Positions 14,282 to 21,836 of a stretch of 21,836 nucleotides of DNA are shown here, piece by piece. The stretch is from positions 1 through 21,836 of the forward strand of contig JAJYTL010000015.1 in the NCBI GenBank assembly GCA_021793055.1, written 5' to 3'. The notes under the pieces are model-generated. The model saw only the letters and a list, made by a program, of their open reading frames with translations. It made no database searches and was not told the DNA's origin. Numbering within the stretch: position 1 is the first letter of the stretch; every line of letters starts with the position of its first letter. The position numbers were made by a program, and so were the translations under genes. The DNA comes from Pseudomonadota bacterium (GTDB lineage Bacteria; Pseudomonadota; Alphaproteobacteria; Ferrovibrionales; Ferrovibrionaceae).

Positions 14282-14791
14282 ATGGCAAATGCTTCCACCG
14301 AAGATCTGAACGACGTCGACGCGCCCGGCGACGAGCAGCCGGCTCTGGCGCCGAAGCGGCGACGGCTGAGCGGCAAGAAGCTCGTCCTTTTCATCGTGGC
14401 GCCGCTCATATTGCTGATCGGCGCCGGCGTCGGCGCTTGGCGCCTGCACATCCTGCCGGTCGGCGCGAAGATGATCCAGGGCCACGAGATACTGTTCTAT
14501 AACGTCCCGACCATCCTGGTGAACCTGAACGCGCCGCCGGGCGAGGCCCATTACCTCAAGCTCCGCATCAGCATCCAGTTCAACAATCCGGCGGCAAAGG
14601 ACCGCATGATGCAGGTCCAGCCCCGCGTCCTGGACAGCTTCGAAACCTATCTCCGGCAGCTCCGCCCCACCGATCTCAACGGCGCGGCCGGCCTTTACCG
14701 CCTCAAGGAGGAGCTGCTACTGCGCGTGAACAAGGCCTTGCAGCCGTTCCGTGCGCAGGACGTCCTCTTGCAGCAGATGCTCGTGCAATAG
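14282..14791 (+). CDS. fliL: FliL, basal-body-associated membrane protein
   Basis: 169 residues from the ATG at 14282 (MANASTEDLNDVDA). A basic stretch (KRRRLSGKK, about 24-32) precedes a single membrane helix LVLFIVAPLILLIGAGVGAW. The periplasmic domain follows, with FYNVPTILVNLNAPPGEAHY, LKLRISIQF and a final LRVNKALQPFRAQDVLLQQM, all typical of FliL. It surrounds the stator units and supports motor torque. The ATG five codons upstream (14267) is possible; neither has a strong ribosome site. It begins the fliL-fliM-DUF6468-like-motE-like operon, eight bases before fliM. Confidence 0.92.
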   Translation: MANASTEDLNDVDAPGDEQPALAPKRRRLSGKKLVLFIVAPLILLIGAGVGAWRLHILPVGAKMIQGHEILFYNVPTILVNLNAPPGEAHYLKLRISIQFNNPAAKDRMMQVQPRVLDSFETYLRQLRPTDLNGAAGLYRLKEELLLRVNKALQPFRAQDVLLQQMLVQ

Positions 14792-14799
14792 GTCCGCCG

Positions 14800-15882
14800 A
14801 TGGCCGAAGACGAAACCGCAGAGACCGTCGCCGAGGCCGAGGCCGCGCCAGCCGCGGCCGAGACCGCGGAAAGCGAGGAAGAGCGCCTCGCGCGGGAGTT
14901 CGAGGAAGCGGCATCGGGCAACGACGGCCGCATCCTCAGCCAGAACGAAATCGACAGCCTGCTCGGCTTCGACGCCAACGACGACGGCGGCAAGGGCCGT
15001 GGCGGCATCCGCGCGATTGTCAACAGCGCGCTGATCTCCTACGAACGCCTACCCATGCTCGAGGTGGTGTTCGATCGGCTGGTCCGCATGCTCACCACTT
15101 CGCTCCGCAACTTCACCTCGGACAACGTCGAGGTATCGTTCGAATCGATCACCGCGATCCGCTTTGGCGACTATCTGAATTCGATCCCGTTACCCGCCAT
15201 CCTTTCGGTGTTCCGCGCGGTGGAATGGGACAATCTGGGCCTCATCACCGTCGACAGCGCCTTGATCTATTCCGTCGTCGACGTTCTGCTCGGCGGCCGA
15301 CGCGGCTCCACCATGCGCATCGAAGGCCGGCCCTACACCACGATCGAGCGCAACCTGATCGAACGGCTGATCAATGTCGTCCTGGCCGACATGTCGGCGG
15401 CCTTCGAGCCGGTCGCGCCGGTGGTGTTCACGTTCGATCGCATCGAAACCAACCCGCGCTTCGCCACCATCGCGCGGCACGCCAACGCCGCCATCCTGTG
15501 CAAACTTCGCGTCGACCTTGGCGACCGCGGCGGCGAGCTTGAGCTGCTGTTGCCCTACGCGACGCTTGAGCCCGTGCGGAAGCTGCTCTTGCAGATGTTC
15601 ATGGGCGAGAAGTTCGGCCGCGACACCATCTGGGAGAACCATCTCGCGACCGAGCTGTGGTCGACCGACGTCGAGATCGAGGCGGTTCTCGACCAGCAGT
15701 CCATGCCATTGCGCGATGTCGTCGCCTGGAAAACCGGCACCACCCTGCTGCTCAACGTCACGCCGAACAATTCGATCGAACTTCGCTGCGGTGGCGTGCC
15801 GATGGTCGCCGGCAAGATGGGTCGCATCGGAAACAATATCGCCGTGCGCGTCGATCGCACGATGAAACGGACGGGAGGCTAA
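14800..15882 (+). CDS. fliM: FliM, flagellar switch protein
   Basis: 360 residues. The CheY-binding motif ILSQNEIDSLLG is at residues 45-56 rather than at the very N-terminus; about 44 acidic and Ala-rich residues precede it. The middle domain (about 75-270) shows LVRMLTTSLRNFTSDNVEVS, LLGGRRGSTMRIEGRPYT and TIERNLIERLINVVLADM. The SPOA-type C-terminal domain (about 285-355) includes LLLNVTPNNSIELRCGGVP. FliM in the C ring receives CheY-P and, with FliG and FliN, sets rotation. It is tightly linked to fliL upstream and to the DUF6468-like gene, four bases after its stop. Confidence 0.96.
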   Translation: MAEDETAETVAEAEAAPAAAETAESEEERLAREFEEAASGNDGRILSQNEIDSLLGFDANDDGGKGRGGIRAIVNSALISYERLPMLEVVFDRLVRMLTTSLRNFTSDNVEVSFESITAIRFGDYLNSIPLPAILSVFRAVEWDNLGLITVDSALIYSVVDVLLGGRRGSTMRIEGRPYTTIERNLIERLINVVLADMSAAFEPVAPVVFTFDRIETNPRFATIARHANAAILCKLRVDLGDRGGELELLLPYATLEPVRKLLLQMFMGEKFGRDTIWENHLATELWSTDVEIEAVLDQQSMPLRDVVAWKTGTTLLLNVTPNNSIELRCGGVPMVAGKMGRIGNNIAVRVDRTMKRTGG

Positions 15883-15886
15883 GGCC

Positions 15887-16288
15887 ATGATGCTGGTCCT
15901 CGATCTTCTTCTGGTCATGCTTCTCGCGGCGACCGTCGTCTATTGCTTTCTTCTCAACCGACAGCTCACCCATCTGCGCGCCGGCGAGGGACAGCTTCGC
16001 GCCGTCATCGGCGAATTCGGCCAGGCGACGGCAAAGGCGGAGGCCGGGATCGCCAATCTCCGCGGCGCCAGCGACAAGGCTGGCCAGGCGCTCGAGACGC
16101 AGGTTCAGGAGGCGCGCCGCCTGCTCGACGACATCACCTTCGCGACCGAGGCCGGCAGCCGTCTCGCCGACCGGTTGGCCGCCATGCTGGAAGGCCACCG
16201 CGAGCCGCCGCCGCTTCGCGTCGTCGCCGAAAAACCGCGCTCGGAGGCCGAGCGCGAGCTGGTTCAATCGCTGCGCGATCTCAAATAA
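15887..16288 (+). CDS. DUF6468-like membrane-anchored flagellar-cluster protein
   Basis: 133 residues. An N-terminal membrane helix (about 2-23, VLDLLLVMLLAATVVYCFLL) is followed by a soluble coiled-coil-like stretch (LRAGEGQLRAVIGEFGQATA, then AGQALETQVQEARRLLDDI) and a charged end, SEAERELVQSLRDLK. Small proteins of this layout stand between fliM and motE-like genes in many Alphaproteobacteria and are grouped, from memory, as DUF6468. No role is established. Its place, gaps of 4 and 18 bases to its neighbours, suggests a part at the motor or C-ring membrane face. The topology by eye puts the coiled coil in the cytoplasm, but the opposite is possible. Confidence 0.75.
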   Translation: MMLVLDLLLVMLLAATVVYCFLLNRQLTHLRAGEGQLRAVIGEFGQATAKAEAGIANLRGASDKAGQALETQVQEARRLLDDITFATEAGSRLADRLAAMLEGHREPPPLRVVAEKPRSEAERELVQSLRDLK

Positions 16289-16306
16289 CCAAGGACGGAT
16301 AGCCCG

Positions 16307-17119
16307 ATGCGGTTCCGCTTCCGCCTCATCCCCGCGACCCTTGTCGCCGCCACCCTAGTCGGCGGCGTCAAGCTCGGTCAGGTATGCTCCGGCGCCGCCG
16401 CCTTCTTCGGCGCCCCGACGGCAGTGGCAAAGACCGGAAAAACCGCCCCGACGGCGCAAAACGGCGCGCCGATGCCCCTGATCCCCGCCCCGGCGACCGC
16501 CTCGGCGACGCCGCCCGCGGCCGCGCCCATGGGGCCGCCAAGCGGCCCTCCGACCGCGCAACCGGCCGCGGCCACCGACGCCGCCGGTCCCGAGACCCCG
16601 CCTGATATCCACTCTCAGGCCCAATCTCAACGCCACGGCGCCAAGGCGTTCGACAACCCGACCCAGTTCAGCCGCGCCGATATCAGTCTGCTTCAAGACC
16701 TGACCAAGCGGCGCCGGGAGCTCGATCAACGCGAGCAGACGATCGACATGCGCGAGAAGCTCCTGACCGCGATGTCGAAGCGCCTCGACGCCAAGATCGC
16801 CGAGATGCGAACGCTGCGGGCAAGCCTAAAGGCGATGTTGGCGCAACGCCAAGCCGAGCACAGCCAGCGCATCAAAAGCCTGGTCGAGGTCTATCAGAAC
16901 ATGAATCCGAAGAACGCTGCGCGCATCTTCTCCCGACTCGAGATGCCGATCCTGCTCGAGGTGGTGTCGAAAATGAGCGAGAACAAGCTCGCGCCCATTC
17001 TCGCCGCCATGGACCCGGCCAAGGTGCAGATTATCACCACCGACCTCGCGACCGAGGGTACCGGCGCGGCCGGCGTCGCGACGGGCGGCGCTCAAGCGGG
17101 CGCACCGAACAACGGCTGA
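16307..17119 (+). CDS. motE: MotE-like protein (MgtE_N-like helical C-terminus)
   Basis: 270 residues: a hydrophobic N-terminal segment (about 5-25), a long Ala/Pro-rich linker (about 40-100), a coiled coil (about 125-185, with RRRELDQREQTIDMREKLL) and a helical end resembling the MgtE N-terminal fold (YQNMNPKNAARIFSRLEMP, VVSKMSENKLAPILAAMDP). This layout is that of MotE, described in Sinorhizobium meliloti as a periplasmic chaperone of the motor protein MotC. The same fold occurs in other alphaproteobacterial flagellar proteins, so MotE-family is safer than proven MotE. motA, motB and motC are not in the window. Last gene of the fliL operon. Confidence 0.75.
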   Translation: MRFRFRLIPATLVAATLVGGVKLGQVCSGAAAFFGAPTAVAKTGKTAPTAQNGAPMPLIPAPATASATPPAAAPMGPPSGPPTAQPAAATDAAGPETPPDIHSQAQSQRHGAKAFDNPTQFSRADISLLQDLTKRRRELDQREQTIDMREKLLTAMSKRLDAKIAEMRTLRASLKAMLAQRQAEHSQRIKSLVEVYQNMNPKNAARIFSRLEMPILLEVVSKMSENKLAPILAAMDPAKVQIITTDLATEGTGAAGVATGGAQAGAPNNG

Positions 17120-17210
17120 GGGCGGGCGCCGTCTCGTCCGCGCGCCCGACTCCTCGGGCGACATTTCCGCGGCGTCTTTTCCACGTTCTTTCGCCTCCAG
17201 CGGCCTTGGC

Positions 17211-17227
17211 TTTACCCGCCGTTAACC
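17211..17227 (+). promoter_or_regulatory. CtrA-like site upstream of cheY
   Basis: TTTACC-CGCCG-TTAACC matches TTAA-N7-TTAACC with one mismatch, and is the best of the three TTYACC-N5-TTAAC(C) sites. It lies about 70 bases before cheY in a 178-bp gap, so cheY-cheZ probably has its own promoter. A CTAGAG hexamer 17 bases after TTAACC could be the -10, which is weak. Confidence 0.5.
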
Positions 17228-17297
17228 AATCCATTCTACTTTTCCTAGAGTGAGTTGATACGGATCACCGGCGAGACCGGGGCGCGAGGAGTACGCG

Positions 17298-17684
17298 ATG
17301 GCTGTCGATAAAAATATGCCGATCTTAATCGTCGACGACTACAAGACGATGCTGCGAATCATCGCTAACTTGCTGAAGCAAATTGGCTTCAACAACGTCG
17401 ACGAAGCGACCGACGGGAGCATGGCGCTCGGCAAGATGCGCGAACGCGCCTATGGCCTTGTGATCTCCGACTGGAACATGGAGCCGATGACCGGCCTTCA
17501 GCTGGTCAAGGAGATCCGCGCCGACGAGAAGCTCAAGGCGACGCCGTTCATCATGGTGACGGCGGAAAGCAAGACCGAAAACGTTGTCGCCGCCAAGCAG
17601 GCCGGAATCAACAACTACATCGTCAAGCCGTTCAACGCGGAGACCTTGCGGAAGAAGCTCGAAGCCGTTATCGGCGCCTTTTAG
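17298..17684 (+). CDS. cheY: CheY, single-domain chemotaxis response regulator
   Basis: 128 residues, a bare receiver domain. Acidic residues Asp13/Asp14 (IVDDY), phosphoacceptor Asp58 (ISDWNMEP), Thr88 (MVTAES) and Lys110 (NNYIVKPF) are all present, with Tyr107 at the CheY switch position. Trp59 next to the phosphorylated Asp and the following GL-L pattern match E. coli CheY closely. Phospho-CheY would bind FliM (gene nearby) to change motor rotation. GAGGAG precedes the ATG at 17298. cheZ follows 18 bases later. Confidence 0.95.
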   Translation: MAVDKNMPILIVDDYKTMLRIIANLLKQIGFNNVDEATDGSMALGKMRERAYGLVISDWNMEPMTGLQLVKEIRADEKLKATPFIMVTAESKTENVVAAKQAGINNYIVKPFNAETLRKKLEAVIGAF

Positions 17685-17702
17685 GCGCCGGGAGGAACAG
17701 CC

Positions 17703-18302
17703 TTGGCCGCACCCAAACCCGTCGACATCAACCCGCCCGGCTCGACGCTGCCCACCGGCATGACCGCCGGCGCCGATATGCTCGACATCGAACAGCGCCT
17801 GCACGACCGCGTGCAGGAGATCGTCGAGCAGATCGAGATCGCGAAGGCGCAAATCGCCGCCGTTCGGCCGCATGAGATATCGAGCCGCGACATTCGCGCG
17901 GTCGCCGGACAGCTCGACGCGGTCGGACGCGACGCGGAAAACGCCGTCGCGTCCTTCCTCGACGCGGCCGAACACCTCGGCGACATTGCCGGGCATCTAC
18001 CGGATGAGCATTCGGGCGAGGTACAGAAGATCGCGACGCAAATTTTCGAGGCGTCCAATTTTCACGACATCACCGGCCAGCGCATTACCCAGGCGATGCG
18101 GGTGCTGAACCAGATAGAAACGAAAATCTCGGCGCTTTCGGATGTTCTGCACAACGGCGCCCTGGCGTTGCCGCAAGACGACGCGGCGGCGGTCGCCGCC
18201 GCCGAACCGGCCGCGGGCGAACCGCCCTTGGACGGTCCTGACCCCAGTCGCGAGGCAAATCGGCAGGACGACATCGACGCGCTGTTCGACAGCCTCGACT
18301 GA
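17703..18302 (+). CDS. cheZ: CheZ, CheY-P phosphatase
   Basis: 199 residues from a TTG codon at 17703, placed six bases after GGAGGA. A long helical hairpin (about 27-150) contains FHDITGQRI, where Asp122 and Gln126 match the catalytic Asp143 and Gln147 of E. coli CheZ. The last residues (QDDIDALFDSLD) resemble the CheY-binding tail of E. coli CheZ, which ends DDLLDSLGF. An acidic, Ala/Pro-rich linker joins the two. The enzyme removes phosphate from CheY-P. CheZ is less frequent in Alphaproteobacteria than in Gammaproteobacteria, but it is known there; direct pairing with cheY here supports the call. Confidence 0.92.
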   Translation: MAAPKPVDINPPGSTLPTGMTAGADMLDIEQRLHDRVQEIVEQIEIAKAQIAAVRPHEISSRDIRAVAGQLDAVGRDAENAVASFLDAAEHLGDIAGHLPDEHSGEVQKIATQIFEASNFHDITGQRITQAMRVLNQIETKISALSDVLHNGALALPQDDAAAVAAAEPAAGEPPLDGPDPSREANRQDDIDALFDSLD

Positions 18303-18402
18303 CCCGAAATGCGAGGCCATCTTGCGCTCCGCACCGTTTTCTCCGTCCGTCGAGACTCCGCGGCCTGAGGCCGCGCGCGGCACCGCTGCGGGGCGCAGAC
18401 GG

Positions 18403-21357
18403 ATGCGCGGCGCGCTTCTCGCGATTGTCGCCGCGATCGCCCTCTGGGCCGCGACGGCGACGCCCGTTTTCGCCCGAGGCGCGATTACGGTGCGAGTCGG
18501 CACCCACCGCGGCTATACCCGCCTCGTCTTCGATCTCAAGCGGCCGGTTCCGTTTCACGTCTGGAACGCGGGCGCGGCGGCGGCGATCACCTTCGCGGCG
18601 CCGCTGCAATTCGACGCCGAGGCCTTCGCGGCGGCAAGGCCTCGCATCCTCGCCGGCCACGCCGTCGCCCGCGGCCACGACACCGTCGTCAACCTCGCGC
18701 TCGCCAAAGGCATGACGCTCCGTTACTTCCGGGACGGGGTCCGTCTTGTCGTCGATGCCGTAGGACCGACGCCGGCCCCGGCACCGAGGGCGGCGATGCG
18801 CGGAACGGCACAAAGGGCGGAAAAAAAGGCGCCGCCGCGCGCGGCGACGAAAATCGCGGCGCGGAACAAGACGGCGGCCGAGGCGGATCGACGCAAGGCA
18901 GTCCCGCCCCACCCGAAGCGCGGGACGATGGCAGCGGCGCCAAACGCCGAGCCGCAACCGGCCAAACCCTCGCCGTCCGGGCAAACCCTCGCTAAGACGC
19001 CCGCCACGCCGGCGATCATGGCCGTTCCGGTCGCCGTGACGAGCGGCAGTCATCATCTCGAACTGACCTTTTCCTGGCCGGAGCCGGTGGCCGCGGCGGT
19101 GTTCGAGCGCGCGGGTTGGCTGTGGATCGCCTTCGATCATCCCGCCCGGTTCGATATCGCCGCGCTGGGCCAACATGGCATGCCCATCGTATGGCGGGCC
19201 ATGCAGCTCGCAAACGCGAAGGCCGCGATCCTGCGCATGCGCGTCGCGCCGGCCTGGACCGCCGCGGTCGAAGGCACCGACACAACCTGGCGGATCGACC
19301 TGGTGCCCGCCGCGACCGCCACGCCGCCGGTCTCGATCCCGGTCGAAATCCAGCCTCGCGCCGTGCCGGCGCCGCAGATCTTTTTCGCCGTTCCCGAGGC
19401 CGGCCAAATCCTCACCCTGGCCGATCCCGCCGTCGGCGACCGGCTGACCGTCGTCACCGTCGGCAAGCCCGGCCTCGGTCTCGCCGCGCCCAGGCACTTC
19501 GCCCAGTTTTCGCTCCTCGGCGCACCGCAGGGGCTGGCGATGACAAGGGCGAGCGACAAGATCGACGTCACCGCCTCGCCGACGGGCGTCGCCGTGCGGG
19601 CAACCGGCGGCCTTCTGCTTTCCACGGCACCGCTCGGCTTCCACGCCGGCCCGACGCTCCCCGACGTCTTGCTTCACTTCGGCCCGCGCTGGGCCGGACC
19701 GCCTGAGCATTTCGAGGCGACGAAGCAGAAGCTGCAATTCACCCTTGTCGAGGCGCCGGCGGGCGGCTTGACCGAAGCGCGCTACGCTTTGGCCGAGTTC
19801 TTCTTCGCCAACGGACTCTACGCGGAAGCGGAGGGCGTTCTGGATCGTCTGGTGGCGCGGGCGCCAATCGAGGCGACACGGCCGCGCTTTCAACTTCTTC
19901 ACGGCGCCGTTCTGTTCGGCCTCCGGCGCTTCAAGGAGGCTGCGCGCGAGTTCGCGAAGCCCGGTCTCGCGCAACAGCCCGAGGCGGCGCTGTGGCTCGG
20001 CGCCTGCGAGGCCGCCGAGCGTGACTGGAAGAGCGCGCTTGGCAACCTGAAGCGGGGCCATGTCATCCTGGCGGCCTATCCGTCGACGATCCGCGCACGC
20101 TTCGAATTGGCGATCGCCCATGCCGAGCTCGACACGGGTGACCCGGCAGAGGCCCAGAAGACGCTCATTCTTCTCCGCACCGAGCATCCCGAACCCGCCA
20201 CCCGGGCGGACTCGAATTACCTGAGCGGGGTCGCGGCACAAGAGGTCGGCAAGATCGCCGAGGCGAGGGGTTATTACCACAAGGCGGTGTCCTCGGATCG
20301 GATTGGCATCCGCGTGCGCGGCCGATTGGCCCTGACGGAGATCGCGCTGAAGGCGAATCAGATGACTGCCGCGGAGGCGATCAAGCGACTGGACGCGCTC
20401 CGCTTCGTTTGGCGCGGCGGCTTCTTCGAGGACCGCCTATTGCGGGTTCTTGGCGGCCTCTACCTCGATCAGCATCGCTACCGCAAGGCTCTCACCACCT
20501 GGCGCACGGTGGTGAATTATTTCCCGAAGTTTCCCCACACCGCCGAAATCGACAGCCGAATGCATCTGGTCTTCCTGCAGCTCTTCCTCAAAGGCGGCGC
20601 GAAGCAGCTTTCGGCGCTGAAGGCGATCGGGCTGTTCTACGACTTTCGCGACCTGACGCCAAACACGCCCGAGGGCGATACCGTCGTTCGTCATTTGGCG
20701 CGCCGCTTGGTCAGCGTCGATCTATTGAGCCAGGCGGAAGACCTGTTGCGTTACCAGATGACCTATCGCCTGAGCCCCGGTACGGAAAAGGCGCGCGTCG
20801 GCGTTCAGCTCGGCAAGGTCTATCTGCTCGACCAGCAGCCCAAGATGACGCTCGGCGCGCTTAAGGATAGCGCCACCCCGTCCCTGCCCGAAGCCCTGAC
20901 GGAAACGCGCCGCAACCTTAAGGTCGCGGCCCTGATCGAGCTCGGGCGCTACGACGACGCCATCCAGGCTTTGGCCGGCGCCACCGACGCCACCGCCGCG
21001 GCGCTGCGCGCCGGCATCTACTGGCGGGCGCGAAAATGGCCCGAGGAAGCGGCGACCCTCAGCCAGATTCTCGGCCAGCGCTACGCCGACCAGGCGCCGC
21101 TCAGCGCCACCGAGCGGCTCGATGTCCTGCGCCTCGCGGTGGCGCTCGTGATGTCGGGAAACAACACCGCCTTGAACCGGCTGCGCGCGCAATACGCGCC
21201 GCGCCTTGTCGGCACGCCGCAGGCCGAGCCCTTCCGCGCGGTGACCGAGAAGATCGGCGGCGCGGGCACCCTGCCGTCCTCGACCTTCATCGCCAACCTC
21301 GATCAGCTACAATCCTTCCTCGCCCATTACCAGGCGGCGCCGGAAACTGCCGGCTGA
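18403..21357 (+). CDS. Large exported TPR-repeat protein, function unknown
   Basis: 984 residues from the ATG at 18403, which begins a signal peptide (MRGALLAIVAAIALWAATAT, cleavage near PVFARG). Then come a beta-rich AMIN-like segment (about 25-125, ITVRVGTHRGYTRLVFDLK), a Lys/Ala/Pro-rich linker (about 125-200), a second beta-rich region (about 205-430) and helical repeats of TPR/SEL type to the end (about 440-980; AEFFFANGLYAEAEGVLDRL, then LLRVLGGLYLDQHRYRKAL). It lies about 100 bp after cheZ on the same strand, within the flagellar/chemotaxis cluster. A TTG at 18322 would add 27 residues. It is probably periplasmic or envelope-attached. Proteins like it are annotated only as TPR proteins; a scaffold role at the motor is a guess. 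Confidence 0.8.
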   Translation: MRGALLAIVAAIALWAATATPVFARGAITVRVGTHRGYTRLVFDLKRPVPFHVWNAGAAAAITFAAPLQFDAEAFAAARPRILAGHAVARGHDTVVNLALAKGMTLRYFRDGVRLVVDAVGPTPAPAPRAAMRGTAQRAEKKAPPRAATKIAARNKTAAEADRRKAVPPHPKRGTMAAAPNAEPQPAKPSPSGQTLAKTPATPAIMAVPVAVTSGSHHLELTFSWPEPVAAAVFERAGWLWIAFDHPARFDIAALGQHGMPIVWRAMQLANAKAAILRMRVAPAWTAAVEGTDTTWRIDLVPAATATPPVSIPVEIQPRAVPAPQIFFAVPEAGQILTLADPAVGDRLTVVTVGKPGLGLAAPRHFAQFSLLGAPQGLAMTRASDKIDVTASPTGVAVRATGGLLLSTAPLGFHAGPTLPDVLLHFGPRWAGPPEHFEATKQKLQFTLVEAPAGGLTEARYALAEFFFANGLYAEAEGVLDRLVARAPIEATRPRFQLLHGAVLFGLRRFKEAAREFAKPGLAQQPEAALWLGACEAAERDWKSALGNLKRGHVILAAYPSTIRARFELAIAHAELDTGDPAEAQKTLILLRTEHPEPATRADSNYLSGVAAQEVGKIAEARGYYHKAVSSDRIGIRVRGRLALTEIALKANQMTAAEAIKRLDALRFVWRGGFFEDRLLRVLGGLYLDQHRYRKALTTWRTVVNYFPKFPHTAEIDSRMHLVFLQLFLKGGAKQLSALKAIGLFYDFRDLTPNTPEGDTVVRHLARRLVSVDLLSQAEDLLRYQMTYRLSPGTEKARVGVQLGKVYLLDQQPKMTLGALKDSATPSLPEALTETRRNLKVAALIELGRYDDAIQALAGATDATAAALRAGIYWRARKWPEEAATLSQILGQRYADQAPLSATERLDVLRLAVALVMSGNNTALNRLRAQYAPRLVGTPQAEPFRAVTEKIGGAGTLPSSTFIANLDQLQSFLAHYQAAPETAG

Positions 21358-21623
21358 TCGGCCGGCGGCGAAGCAGCCAGCGCCCGGCGCCGGGCGATGC
21401 GACGCCGGCCCTCGGCGACGCGGCCAAGACCAGATCGCATGCTGGCCGTTCGCCTCATCGGCGCGGAACACCCGAAAGGTCGCGGGCTTGCCGGTGTCGG
21501 GCGGAACGGCGGGTCTCCCTCGCGGCGGTCGGGCACCGCGCCCGCGCACGATGATCTTGGGTCGAATGGCGCCGATATCATATCCGCGCGCGGTTCCGGT
21601 CACTTTCAGCCCGATCCGGTGCG
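21358..21623. other. Intergenic stretch between convergent TPR gene and fliP
   Basis: No supported gene. Right after the TPR stop codon GCCGGC-TGATCG-GCCGGC can form a short stem but lacks a U run. Open frames on both strands are Arg/Pro/Gly-rich, as expected for non-coding GC-rich DNA. Confidence 0.5.
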
Positions 21624-21652
21624 AAAAGCGGTCCCGCTTTGCGGGGTTCCGC
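21624..21652 (-). terminator. Intrinsic terminator of the fliP operon
   Basis: On the minus strand, immediately after the fliP stop, GCGG-AA-CCCCGC-AAA-GCGGG-A-CCGC-TTTT folds into a stem with a 3-nt loop, a small internal mismatch and a U run. A good rho-independent terminator. Confidence 0.8.
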
Positions 21653-21653
21653 G

Positions 21654-21836
21654 CTAACCGGCGCCGAAGCTCCGCACCAACGAGCTCGCGACCAGGCCCC
21701 AGCCGTTGACCAGGACGAAGAAGATCAGCTTGAAGGGGAGCGAGACCATAACGGGCGGGATCATCATCATGCCCATCGACATCAGGATCGAGGCCACCAC
21801 CATGTCGATGATGACGAAGGGCACGTAGAGCAGAAA
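21654..21836 (-). CDS. fliP: FliP, flagellar type III export gate protein (C-terminal 60 residues)
   Basis: The minus strand is open from the window edge for 60 residues to a TAG at 21654-21656. The sequence FLLYVPFVIIDMVVASILMS, then GMMMIPPVMVSLPFKLIFFV and LVNGWGLVASSLVRSF, is the strongly conserved C-terminal end of FliP, including the P-F-x-I-I-D-x-V-V-A-S-x-L-M-S-M-G-M motif. FliP forms the export gate with FliQ and FliR in the membrane of the basal body. The 5' part is outside the window. A terminator follows directly, so it is the last gene of its operon. Confidence 0.96.
   Translation of the reverse strand, partial: FLLYVPFVIIDMVVASILMSMGMMMIPPVMVSLPFKLIFFVLVNGWGLVASSLVRSFGAG

Noticed and set aside
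18085..20280. Minus-strand open frame of 731 codons
   Set aside because: Antisense to cheZ and the exported TPR gene. The plus-strand product has a signal peptide and repeats, the minus-strand one is Arg/Gly-rich without structure.
21307..21603. Minus-strand open frame of 98 codons between fliP and the TPR gene
   Set aside because: It lies after the fliP terminator, overlaps the TPR gene 3' end, and shows no motif.

Overview
The window is a GC-rich chromosomal segment from an alphaproteobacterium with a polar-type flagellar system. The diagnostic genes are flbT, two flaF copies and fliX, which are confined to or typical of Alphaproteobacteria. A DksA missing most of its zinc cysteines, a DUF6468-type protein beside fliM and a MotE-like protein agree. 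Almost every gene belongs to flagellum assembly, the flagellar filament or chemotaxis. No mobile element, CRISPR array, rRNA or tRNA was seen.

Layout. 1-199 (minus): 5' part of a small EthD/DUF4286-like protein. 353-3319 (minus): a TPR plus GT41 (SPINDLY/OGT-type) glycosyltransferase. 3653-6822 (plus): flagellin 1, flbT, flaF-1, flagellin 2, flaF-2. 6909-8919 (minus): flgI, flgJ (rod-binding domain only) and a FlgN/FlbY-like gene. 9228-10339 (plus): fliX and dksA. 10493-13914 (minus): flgF, flgG, flgA, flgH. 14282-17119 (plus): fliL, fliM, a DUF6468-like gene and a motE-like gene. 17298-21357 (plus): cheY, cheZ and a large exported TPR protein. 21654-21836 (minus): the C-terminal end of fliP, followed by a clear intrinsic terminator.

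Regulation is the most informative non-coding content. Four sigma-54 (-24/-12) promoters precede flagellin 1, flagellin 2, flgI and flgF. Each has, roughly 75-120 bp upstream, a 17-bp element close to CCSGRMARNTTTTGCCG, with a CGGNA-N5-TGCCG dyad in the best copies. It resembles the Caulobacter ftr enhancers bound by FlbD. Upstream of fliX, fliL and cheY is a different shared motif, TTYACC-N5-TTAAC(C), matching the CtrA pattern TTAA-N7-TTAA with one mismatch. The window therefore looks like a CtrA (early) to FliX/FlbD/sigma-54 (late) cascade as in Caulobacter. The sites are read from sequence; the factors are inferred, because ctrA, flbD and rpoN are not in the window.

How the genes work together: FlgF, FlgG, FlgH, FlgI, FlgA and FlgJ build the rod and the L and P rings. 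FliL, FliM and the MotE-like protein belong to the motor, and CheY and CheZ set its switching. Two short flagellins are each followed by their own FlaF, with FlbT between as a probable flagellin-mRNA regulator. The neighbouring GT41 enzyme is a good candidate for flagellin O-glycosylation. I did not find a clearly new stand-alone system. The best leads are the twin flagellin/FlaF cassette with a GT41 enzyme, the shared regulatory motifs, and the uncharacterised exported TPR protein.
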